From Candidatus Eisenbacteria bacterium (GTDB lineage Bacteria; Orphanbacterota; Orphanbacteria; Orphanbacterales; Orphanbacteraceae): a stretch of DNA of 64,000 nucleotides. The notes beneath the pieces were generated by a model, which was not told the origin of the DNA, made no database searches, and worked only from the letters and a program-made list of their open reading frames with translations. The position numbers were made by a program, and so were the translations under genes. The DNA lies in contig JAFGGD010000008.1 in NCBI GenBank assembly GCA_016930695.1, positions 84,840-148,839 of the forward strand, given 5' to 3'. Shown here in pieces: positions 51,201 to 59,600 of this stretch (the first letter of the stretch is position 1; every line of letters starts with the position of its first letter).

Positions 51201-54200
51201 TTCCCCGACAGGTGCTCCTCGGTTTTACCGAAGAGTTCGCAGTAGGAGGGGCTGGCGAAGAGGATCCGCCCCTCCAGATCGATCTCGACCAAAAGATCGG
51301 TCTGGTTCTCCACGAGTAGGCGGTATTTCCTCTCGCTCTCCCCGAGCGCCCGCTCCCACTCCTTCCGCTCGGTGATGTCCAGGGCGGTGAAGGTGACCCC
51401 CTTGGTGAAATCCGAGGCGTCGATCGGCGTGGAACTGAGGAGGACGTCGATGACCCGGCCGTCTTTCCGCATCCAGCGCGTCTCCAACGTCCCGGTCCCC
51501 CGCTCGCGGATCTGCCCGTATTTCTCCCGGCCGGCCCAGTCGAACTCCTCCTCGGAAACGTAGACCATGCGGGCGCTCTGCCCGATCAGCTCCTCCTCGC
51601 CGTAGCCGAGCATCTCGCATAGCCGCTTGTTCACCTCGCGGAAGACCCGGTTCGAAACGACGCCGATTCCGGTCGGCGCCGCCCGGAAGATGCTCTCCAG
51701 ATAGGCCCGCTTGTGCCGGAGGGCCTCCTCGGTGGTCCGCCGGTCGGTGATGTCCTGAACGGCGCCGCGGATGAGCTTCACCTTTCCGGTTTCCTCGTCC
51801 TCGATCGGGCGGCCGTAGTGCCGGAGCCAGTGGATGTTCCCCCGCTTGTCCCGGATCCGGAACTCGTCGATGGCGATCCGCCCCCGGAGAAGCGTTTGGA
51901 AGGCCCGGCGCACGTCTTTCCGGTCTTCTTCGACGACGAAATTCCGCCAGTCCTCCAGGGACGCGATCTCCCCGAAGCGGTATCCGGTGATCCGCTCGAT
52001 CGCCCCGGTGACCCATTCCGGCACGAGCCGTCCGTCCGGCTCCATCCGGAGTTGATAGGTCAGATCGGAGGTGAGTTCCGATACGGTCCGGTACCGGTTC
52101 TCGCTGTCCAGAAGCGCCTGCTCCGCTTTTTTCTGCGCGGTGATGTTCCGCGCGAAAAGGGCGACCCGGCAAACGGCCCCCTCCGCGTTGAAGACGGGGT
52201 AAATATTGGTGTCGAAAACCATCCCCGCCCGCTTGTTCTCGAAACGGACCGGCCGGGCGTCGCGGATCGTTTCGGCCATTTTCTCCCGGCGGGCGTGCGC
52301 CAGATGGGGCGGGTTGAAATCAAAGAAATTTCGCCCCGTCATTTCCTTCGGGGACCGGCCGAAGCGCTCGGCGGCGATCGCGTTCACCGCGAGGATCTTC
52401 CCCTCCAGGTCGAGGAGAAAAGCGGAGTCGGTCGGCGCGTTCAATAACGCCCGGACGACTTCCTCGCTGTCTCGGATTCTTTCCTCGGCGCGAAGGCGGG
52501 CGAGGGCGGTCCCCAGCTCGCGGCCGATCGCCTCCAGGGTTTCCGTTTCCTGCCGCGTGAAGGCGTGTCTCACCGTGGAGGCGATGTGGATGGACCCGAC
52601 GATTCGGTCCCCGTCCAGGGCGGGAACGGCGGCGAAGCAGCTGAAGAAGGGTTCCATGGATAGCTCGAGCCGGGCTTCCGGCGCGATGGGGGAGACGATC
52701 GAGCGGCCTTCCCGGAACAGCTCCCGGAAGGGGCCCTCTTTCGCGGAGAGACGGAGCACGGCGTCGCGGAAGGGATCGGGCAGGCCGTCGTGGCGCACCA
52801 TCACCGCTTCATCCGCTCCCTCCTCGAGCATGTAGACGCCGCCGCCGTCGAAGTTCATCAGCTCCATGGTCGCCCGGAGCACTTCGCGGAGGAGGCTCTC
52901 CGGATCCGGCGCGCGGTTCGCGATCTTGACGATCCGGTTCAGGATCTCCAAACGCCTCGCGTATTCCTTGAGAGCCGCTTCGGCCCGCGTTTTCTCGGTG
53001 ATGTCCATGAAGACGGAGATGGTGCCGCCGTACCGGTTCCCCTCCTCGATCACCGGCGATGAAGTAATCCGGACGTCCACCGGAGAGCCGTCCTTTCGGA
53101 GGAGGACGGTGTCGAAGGTTCCGCCGATTCCATTCCGTCTCTTCTGATAGCGGGAGGCGACGTCCTCACGATGCGACTCGTCCACCAGGTCCATGGCGTG
53201 CCGGCCGATCAGCTCTTCCCGCGCATAGCCGACAATTTCACAGAAGCGATCGTTCACGTAGCGGACGATGTTGTTCTCATCCTGATGGCCGAGCCCCTCG
53301 CCCATCATCTCCACGAGGCGCCGGTAGCGTTCCTCGCCGCCGCGTAACGCGTCTTCCGTTTGTATTCGCTCGGTGATGTCCCGGCTGAGGGCGCGATAGC
53401 CGAGGAGGCGGCCCGTTTCGTCATGGAAGGGGACGGCTCGCGTTTCGAGGACGATCTCGCCGCCCTCTTTTCTGAGGATCCTGGTTTCTACGGGACCGAA
53501 GGGCTCGCCCCCCTTCCTCTTCTTTCGGAAGAGAGAAGAGACGCATCCCGCTTCTCCTTCGGGCAGCAGTTCGATGATGGGGCGGCCCAGAATCTCTTTC
53601 GGCTCCCGTCCGAGCATGGTCCGGAAACGGGGGCTCGCATAGGTGAATCGCCCCTCCCGATCGACCTCCCAAATCAGGGCGTCGATCGATTCGACGAGCG
53701 ACCGGTAGCGCTCCTCGCTCCGGCGCCGCGCATTCTCGGCGGCCTCCTGTTCGGTCAGGTCGAGGAAGACTCCGGCCAAGCGGAGAGGCAATCCCCGCTC
53801 GTCCCGCTCCACCACCTTGCCGCGCTCGTGGAGCCGGTGGTATCCGCCGCTTGCGTCCCGGCTCCTGTGTTCGATCTCGTAGACCGGGGCGCGGCCGCGG
53901 AAGTGTTCGCGGAGAGCATGTTTGGTGGGGCGCAGGTCGTCGGGGTGGAGGCGCTCGAAGAAAGAGCGGATGGTGGTTCGCCGTTCTTTCAGGCGGTGGG
54001 AGGATCCGTTTCGCCCGCGCCGATCGGTCACCACTTCCCCCGACCGGATGTTCCACTCCCAGATCCCCATGGAGGCTCCGTCGAGGGCGAGGGCGAGCCG
54101 CTTCTCCACGAGACCGAAGCCCCCCTCTCTATTTTCGTTCCCACGGGTGGAGGGAGGAGCGCAGTTTTCCGGCCCGAGGCGGCGGTGGGCGAGAAGAAGG

Positions 54201-54481
54201 AATCCTTCCTCGTGCCGGATCCATTCCCCCATAAGAGGCAGGAGGGCTCCGTCCCCGATCAGATCGATCGGAGAGGAGCCTCCCGCCGAGGTTTCCGTGG
54301 AGGGGTACCGGGGTGCGTGTGTCACGTCCGAGATGTGATTGCCGAGCACCCCGGCGAACCCCTCCGTCACGGAAGGGGAAATCCATCGCACGATCAGGTC
54401 GCGATCCGTCCAAAGAGCAAAAGGCGCGTAGCGGCCGATGACATCCAGCTCGGGAGCGACGATCCGGGCGCCGGGGGTCAT
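48194..54481 (-). CDS. Giant cytosolic multi-PAS/GAF sensor histidine kinase
   Basis: About 2095 residues, no membrane segment. I count eleven PAS domains, each ending in a DITE/DLTE-type motif, plus a divergent PAS-like N terminus. There are two GAF-like regions, one after the third PAS (ILNRIVKIANRAPDPESLL onward) and one after the eighth (KELNCLYGISNI onward). The kinase core follows the last PAS: dimerisation and phosphoacceptor box ASGIAHEINTPIQ, then ATPase boxes NLVVNAVHAI, DDGAGI and GSGQGLAIAHSVV. It lacks a receiver domain. The ATG at 54481 is preferred because GAGGGGGG precedes it; a GTG at 54667 would add 62 residues without domain character. Signals sensed are unknown. Confidence 0.9.
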   Translation of the reverse strand: MTPGARIVAPELDVIGRYAPFALWTDRDLIVRWISPSVTEGFAGVLGNHISDVTHAPRYPSTETSAGGSSPIDLIGDGALLPLMGEWIRHEEGFLLLAHRRLGPENCAPPSTRGNENREGGFGLVEKRLALALDGASMGIWEWNIRSGEVVTDRRGRNGSSHRLKERRTTIRSFFERLHPDDLRPTKHALREHFRGRAPVYEIEHRSRDASGGYHRLHERGKVVERDERGLPLRLAGVFLDLTEQEAAENARRRSEERYRSLVESIDALIWEVDREGRFTYASPRFRTMLGREPKEILGRPIIELLPEGEAGCVSSLFRKKRKGGEPFGPVETRILRKEGGEIVLETRAVPFHDETGRLLGYRALSRDITERIQTEDALRGGEERYRRLVEMMGEGLGHQDENNIVRYVNDRFCEIVGYAREELIGRHAMDLVDESHREDVASRYQKRRNGIGGTFDTVLLRKDGSPVDVRITSSPVIEEGNRYGGTISVFMDITEKTRAEAALKEYARRLEILNRIVKIANRAPDPESLLREVLRATMELMNFDGGGVYMLEEGADEAVMVRHDGLPDPFRDAVLRLSAKEGPFRELFREGRSIVSPIAPEARLELSMEPFFSCFAAVPALDGDRIVGSIHIASTVRHAFTRQETETLEAIGRELGTALARLRAEERIRDSEEVVRALLNAPTDSAFLLDLEGKILAVNAIAAERFGRSPKEMTGRNFFDFNPPHLAHARREKMAETIRDARPVRFENKRAGMVFDTNIYPVFNAEGAVCRVALFARNITAQKKAEQALLDSENRYRTVSELTSDLTYQLRMEPDGRLVPEWVTGAIERITGYRFGEIASLEDWRNFVVEEDRKDVRRAFQTLLRGRIAIDEFRIRDKRGNIHWLRHYGRPIEDEETGKVKLIRGAVQDITDRRTTEEALRHKRAYLESIFRAAPTGIGVVSNRVFREVNKRLCEMLGYGEEELIGQSARMVYVSEEEFDWAGREKYGQIRERGTGTLETRWMRKDGRVIDVLLSSTPIDASDFTKGVTFTALDITERKEWERALGESERKYRLLVENQTDLLVEIDLEGRILFASPSYCELFGKTEEHLSGKKFLPLGHGPEQKATLELMEMLLRPPHLAHQERREFTADGPRWLAWAHKAVPDEEGRIRTIVAVGRDITLRKQREMELQDSEERLRILFERAPDACFLTDPEGTFLDANRATEELTGYGKEELAGRNLVDLKMLSREHLTGAGPRARIHPLRRPTREQSMKRRDGTALVIETRAYPVTIQGKAQVLAIARDVTARHRAENERTRLLRDIEERVKELNCLYGISNITDQPDTPLEEMFRDVVDWIPSALQNPEKTCARICYRDEEYGTDNYRETDWALTGVIRAQGAPVGTVDIRYLEDPVENSGGVSIREKQNLINAVAKRLGGTIERVRAERSLAEKERLYRTLIESVPHVIWLADRDGGITYINPAWKEITGREPEQSLGSRWAESLHPDDLFRVLAQWEGSCKKGREFGGEARFLSREGAYRILSYIGTPVLDEQGRVEMWAGINTDMTDYRDAEEERRRAHAFLDSIIENLPNMLYVKSAKDLSFVRLNRAGEKLLGRPRDELLGRSIYELYPIQDAVFSTANDREVLKGKRMVEIPEETLQTRDRGLRVLHTKKIPLLDERGEPEYLLGISQDITEHKRAQDSLRLQSQIVENMREGVCLIRSVDGRIAYANPAFEGMCGYDPGELIQCHAGVLDLPPEERSGERSATDVILRLGDGKSWNGEVRNRRKDGSGFWCRVGVSTFDHPGYGRVWVAVFEDTTERKLLQNQLLQAQKLEAIGQLASGIAHEINTPIQYVGDNTHFLADSLNDLIDLAKRGRRLLETCDIECAGAEEFRHFREALERVDLDYVSREIPRATEQTLEGIEHVVSIVQAMREFSGQRPKDKTLTDLNRIVRNTLTFSRHEYKYAARVSTDLDGDLPPVPCLPSEFTQVMLNLVVNAVHAIEERYGKKSPVAGTIHIASRRDGDWAVVRVSDDGAGIPAENHHRVFDPFFTTKEVGRGSGQGLAIAHSVVVDKLAGSISFETEEGRGTTFTIRLPIEDPHVPQEGGNEGTHTLR

Positions 54482-55102
54482 CGTCCGCCCCCCTCTGTCG
54501 GAACACTCCCAAAGGATGCACCGGGCCGCGCGCCCGGACTCGCCGGCCGAAGGAGGGCGGATTCCGCCGGGGGCGCAGAGATCCGCGCGGCCGGGGCGTA
54601 CGCCCCGGTCTGGGGTGAGAGATCGTGAAGGGGCATCTTCGTCCTGCCGGCTATCGGGCCGGCGCACGGCGTCTCGGACCCGTCAGACCGCGCACCAGGA
54701 AGGAGCTGCGCGGCCCTCGTCCCGATCCTCCAGGGACTGAATCAAACCGGTCGAGATTCAAGTAATCTCTTTCCGGTTACTACGATCTCGTTACGTTCAG
54801 CAAAGATAGTACGGTGATGCGTTCTTGTGTGATCACGCACCGGCGATCGGGGGGATACCGATACATCACAAACGCGCCGCCAGGGCGGCCCGCTGAAAGA
54901 TTTCGGTTCTCGAGGTGTGTTTCGCAGAGATGCGAGAAAAATCTACCAGAACAGACCCGTTTGCGCAACTTGTTTTTTCGGAAATGAAAAACCAGCGGAA
55001 AGGATCGATGCATACAGGATTCGAAAAATGTTTATTTAAGTGCGAATAATGATTTCCCGATGAATCGACTCGCTCGATCACCCGCGTGTACGCCGGCCGG
55101 CG
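54482..55102. other. 621-base intergenic region with an AT-rich core
   Basis: No gene supported. About 54770-55080 is much richer in A and T than its surroundings. It holds a GTGATCAC palindrome at 54829-54836 and a GCCGCC/GGCGGC hairpin near 54887. I find no convincing promoter for the kinase operon although one is expected here. Small frames on the minus strand have no ribosome site or similarity. Confidence 0.6.
54829..54836. promoter_or_regulatory. Palindrome GTGATCAC, possible operator
   Basis: A perfect 8-base palindrome within the near-symmetric GTGTGATCACGC, about 350 bases upstream of the kinase start. Similar in form to CRP/FNR-class half-sites; the binding protein is unknown. Confidence 0.3.
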
Positions 55103-56500
55103 CTAACCTCCGTTTCTTCCCGCCTTCCCGCGTGAAAGAAAGAGCCCCCGCCCGTCACGGCCGACCACGCGGTAGTCGTCCACGATCACCTCGCCCCGGG
55201 AAAGGGTGGTGCGCGCGAAGCCGGCCAGTTCCCGGCCCTCGTAGGGGGACCAGTCCGCGCCCCCTTCCATCTCCTCCGGCCGGACGGCCCGGGTTTTCTC
55301 GGGATCGATGACGACGAGGTCCGCGTCGGCGCCGACGGCGATCGATCCCTTCCGCGGCGCGAGTCCCATGAGACGGGCCGGCGCGGCGCTGAGCACCTCG
55401 ACCATCCTTTCCAGGCCGATCCGCCCGGTCCGCACGCCGTGGGTGTAGACGAGGGGGAGGAGCGTCTCCAGTCCGGGGAGGCCCATCGGGATTTTCATCC
55501 AGTCCCCTCCCCAAGCGTCTTTCTGCGCGCGGGTGAATGTGCAGGTGTCGGTGGAGATGACGGACACGACGCCTTCCCGGATCGCCGACCAGAGACGGTC
55601 TCCATCGGCGAGCGATCCCACTCGGGGGCAGGTGGCGTATCGATGCCCGTCGGGGCGGTCGAAAACCGATTCGTCCAGCACGAGGTACTGGGGACATGTC
55701 TCCGCGAAAAGGGGCGCGCCCTTCCTCCGAGCCTCCTCGATCGCCGCGGCCCCGCCGCCCGTGGAGAGGTGCACCACGTAAAGAGGCGCTCGGGTCCGGA
55801 CGCAGAGATCCGCCGCCCGCCGGACCGCCTCGATCTCCGCTTCCGGTGGGCGGGTCAGGACGTGCATGCGCGCCCCTTCGGCGCGCATCCGCTCCGGAGA
55901 ACGCAACCGTTCCGTCTCCCGGGCGATGACCTCCGGCGATTCGGCGTGGACCAGGAGCATGCCGCCCCGGTCACGGAGCGTGAGGAGGGTTTCCTCCATC
56001 GCCCGATGGTCCGAGCGGAGTCCCCGCTCCTCGTAGATCATGAACTCCTTGAAGGTGGGGAAGCCGCGGCGGATCAGATCGGAGATCTCGCCCTTCTGGC
56101 GGTCCCAATCGGTGATGCAGACATGAAGGGAAAAGTCGACGAGCGCCTTCCCCTCCGCGGCGCGGAGCCGATCCTTCACCGCTTCGTCCAGGCTCTGTCC
56201 CGATTCGGGGGTGGCGAAGTCGATCACGGTGGTCACGCCGCCGCGGGCGCCGGCGCGGGTGCCCGTGCGGAAATCGTCGGCGGAGAGGGCGCCGTTCACC
56301 GGCAGTTCGAGATGGACGTGCGCGTCGATCACGCCGGGGAGGACGAGCATGCCGTGCGCGTCGATGACCTTCGTCGTCCCGTCGACGGGGAGCCGGGGTT
56401 CGATCGCGGCGATCCGCTCTCCGACGATCCCGATCTCCGAATCGCGAGCGCCGCCGGGGAGAATCGCCCGCCCGCCCCGCAGAATGGTGTCGAACCGCAT
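55103..56500 (-). CDS. Dihydropyrimidinase / hydantoinase family amidohydrolase
   Basis: A 465-residue cyclic amidohydrolase. The dizinc site is complete: His61 and His63 (DAHVHLE), the carboxylated lysine Lys151 (TFKEFMIYE), His185 (VHAES), His244 (HLSTGGG) and Asp318 (STDTCTF). Family members open dihydropyrimidines, hydantoins or allantoin. Motifs fit dihydropyrimidinase and hydantoinase better than allantoinase, but the substrate is not certain. It might relate to the carbamoyltransferase operon 12 kb away. The start at 56500 has GGGAGGAACG. A perfect minus-strand TTGACA lies at 56601-56606 without a good -10. Confidence 0.88.
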   Translation of the reverse strand: MRFDTILRGGRAILPGGARDSEIGIVGERIAAIEPRLPVDGTTKVIDAHGMLVLPGVIDAHVHLELPVNGALSADDFRTGTRAGARGGVTTVIDFATPESGQSLDEAVKDRLRAAEGKALVDFSLHVCITDWDRQKGEISDLIRRGFPTFKEFMIYEERGLRSDHRAMEETLLTLRDRGGMLLVHAESPEVIARETERLRSPERMRAEGARMHVLTRPPEAEIEAVRRAADLCVRTRAPLYVVHLSTGGGAAAIEEARRKGAPLFAETCPQYLVLDESVFDRPDGHRYATCPRVGSLADGDRLWSAIREGVVSVISTDTCTFTRAQKDAWGGDWMKIPMGLPGLETLLPLVYTHGVRTGRIGLERMVEVLSAAPARLMGLAPRKGSIAVGADADLVVIDPEKTRAVRPEEMEGGADWSPYEGRELAGFARTTLSRGEVIVDDYRVVGRDGRGLFLSRGKAGRNGG

Positions 56501-56662
56501 CGTTCCTCCCCGCGGCGCCGGGAAAGGGGACGTCCCTTCGGCCGCCCTCCGGTGCATTCCGTCCGGACCGCGGTTCCAGGCTGTCGCAGGCCGGCGTATC
56601 TGTCAAGGGACGCGTCGCGCTCCGAGGCGCGGGCTCGGCGGGGCAAGAAGGAGGGTCGCGGT

Positions 56663-59600
56663 TTAGCGGAGAAGCATGATCTTGCGGACCGCGCGGTGCG
56701 GCCCGGCGTCGATCCGCAGGAGGTAGACGCCGCTCCCGGCTTCCCGGCCCGATTCGTCCCGTCCATTCCAGAATGTTTGGTGGGCGCCGGCGCGGAAGAA
56801 GCGGTCCTCCAGCACGCGGACGAGCCGTCCGGCAACGGAGTAGACGGCGATTCGCGTTTGCGCGGAAGCGGGGAGATCGAAGCGGATCGTGGTGGAGGGG
56901 TTGAAGGGATTCGGGGCGTTCGCGTGAAGACGGAACGAGGCGGGAGGAGACTCGCCCGCCGGCACGGCGGTCCACTCGCCGCGGAGCGACACGGCCAGGG
57001 GATAGGCTTCCCCCCATGCTCCCTCGGCGTCGCGACCGCGGATCCAGATCGTGTCCGACGGCGGCGAGAGGAAGCCGCCGTCGAGCGTGTCGGTCACCGA
57101 GGCGGTGATCGAGCCCCAGCCTCCGCTCATCGCCGTCCCCGAGCCGGCCGGAGCGGGACCGAGGGACCACTCCGCCGCTTCGACCGCCGATCCCCCCCGC
57201 GTCGAGTCGGAGAGAATCGCGGTGAGGACCACCGCGCCCGGCGTCTCGACCGGGTTCGGTGTGGCCGCCGCGCTCCCGGCGAGCACGCGCGGCCCTCGGT
57301 CGTCGTTCCCCGGAATGGACACGGTGAGATCGACGGACGATTCGTCCCGTCCGGAAAGGGCGCCCCGGCCGTCGTCGTAGAGGGTGATCCGCACGCGGAC
57401 CGTCGTTCCGTTCGGCACGCCCTCCAGGTCCCAGAGATAGGGAGAGGGCCCGGCGTCGTCGGTGATCCGGTTCCAGGAGGCGCCTCCGTCGCCGCTCCAA
57501 TCCAGCCTTCTGTGTCCCACGCCCGCGCCGTAGACAGCTTCGCTCCACTCGATGGAGACGGGGGCCGCCGTGATCACGCCGCCGCTCTTGCAGGTGCCGA
57601 GCGTCACGTCCGGATGGTCGCGGGAGAGGAGCCAGCGGAGGGTGCGGTCCAGGATGCGGGCGCGGTGATAATCGTCGGAATAGACGGCGTTCAGGCGCGC
57701 CCACTCGAAGCAGTACGTGACCCCCCGGGAGGGGAGGCCGCCCCATACGGCGCTGTCCGCCTCTCCGGAGCCCGTGTTGTCCTTCCAGCGGACGCCGATC
57801 AACGACGGCCCGTAGTTATTGCTCCAGACCGAATCGATCGTTCCGGCGTAGGGGACGGAAAGCACCTCGTCGCCGGCGCCGCCGTTCCGGAAAGGAGAGT
57901 AGGAGACGCCGTAGATGTAGGAATCGCTGATCGGATCGCCGGCGACGCCCCAGTTGATGCTCCAATAGGAGGGTTCCCGGTCCCAGCGAACCTTCAGCGT
58001 GCCGCGGAGCCAGTCTTCGGTCTCCGGGCTCCAGAAGGAGGAAGCGCTGTCGCCGAAGGCCCAGGCGACATCGTGGGAGACGAGGGTCATCCGGCCGCCG
58101 CCGCCGAGGTAACGATCGATCGTTTCGCGCGCCGCCTCCGAGAAGGGCGGATACTGCTCCCAACCCGCCTGCCACCAGACCGCGGGGTAACTGCGGAGCC
58201 CGTGGGTGAGGTCCCCCACCGCGGGCACCGTGTTCCGGACGATCCGTGCGGACCAGCCGAACCGGGCGAAGGCGTCCCGGTAGGCGTCCAGGTCGTCGAA
58301 GGTGGGGTCGCCGATCACGAGGAGCACGTCGGCGCGCGGGCCGGTGGTCAGCCGGTACGGTTCACCGCCGCCTCCGTCCTCGGTGAGATTCCCCCGCTCG
58401 TCCGCCGACGCCACCCGGAACCAATAGGTCGTGTCGGGCAGCAGATCGGCGAGGGGGATCTCGTGCCGGGTGACCAGGTCGGCGCAAAGGATCGTGTCGG
58501 ACGGGGCGTAGGGATCCAGACCGTAGAAGAGGCGCGAGTCCGACGCGCGGTCGCTCTCCCAGAGGAGGGTCGCCTCGCCGTCTCCCGTCTCGGGGACCGA
58601 TACGGAGAGGATCACGGGCCCGGTGAGCGAGATCGAAGCGCCCGCGACGCGCGCGCCGCCGACCGGATCGTCATAGGCGATGTGGACGGAGTCGCCGTGG
58701 CTCACCGAGAGGAGGCCGTCCCCCGCCGAGGTGAGCGCCGTCGTGGTGGGGAGGAATCCGCTCCAGACGCCTCCCGATCCGTTCAGGGTGAGGCTCTCCG
58801 GCTCCGCCTCCGTGTCCGACCAGAACGCCACGCGGACCGGGCCGGAAGCGTCGCCGTCCTCGAGGCGGACGGCGATCGTGTCCGCTCCCCCGTAGGAGGA
58901 ACGGTCGAGGGCGAGCGTGCCGATGGAGTTGTCCAACGCGCCGGTCACCACCAACGCGTAGGGCTGGGGCCCGTAGGGGACCGAGTGCGCCGCGACCTCG
59001 ATGGTCCAGACCCCCGCCGCCGGCGAGGCGACGCGGACGCACTCCTCCACGTTCAGCGAATCCCGGACGCCGCCGGTCGAGGAGGATCCGCCCGCGAAGA
59101 CGTTCCCCAGGTAGGTGGAACCGCCGCCGCTCACGACGAGATCGAGGTCGTTCACCAGGTTGCGCGACGCCGCCGGCGTCGAAGGATAATCGGTCCAGAC
59201 CAGCGCTACCCGGAGCGGTTCCGAGGAGGAGGAGAGGGTAATCTCGTAGGTGGCGGTTTCGCCGGTGAGAAGACCGGCCGCCTCGTCCATCACGGCGAGA
59301 CGGCGGGTCTCGCCCGGAAAGGCGAGGGCGTCTTCGAGACAGAGCCGTCCCCAACCGATGTCGTTCGACGGGATGGCGAATCCGGAAACGTCGCTGCGTC
59401 CCGCGGCGATCAGCACCCCCTTGACCAGCGCGGCCGACGGCTCGATGGGAGGCGAAACGCCCGCCTCGCCGGTCGGGTAGCGTCCCTCGACGAAGTACTG
59501 TCTGATCAGAGCCGCCCCTCCCGCCACGGACGGGGCGGCCATGCTGGTCCCCTCCAGCGTTTGGTAGGCGTCGTCGCCGTCGCCGGCGGCGGAAGCGAGT

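Noticed and set aside
54482..54667. N-terminal extension of the multi-PAS kinase from a GTG at 54667
   Set aside because: The 62 extra residues have no domain character and the ATG at 54481 has a strong ribosome site.
54780..55081. Two short minus-strand frames in the AT-rich region
   Set aside because: They overlap each other in different frames, lack ribosome sites and match nothing known.
56578..56606. Promoter for the amidohydrolase gene
   Set aside because: TTGACA is perfect, but the matching -10 is CAGCCT, too far from consensus to list.
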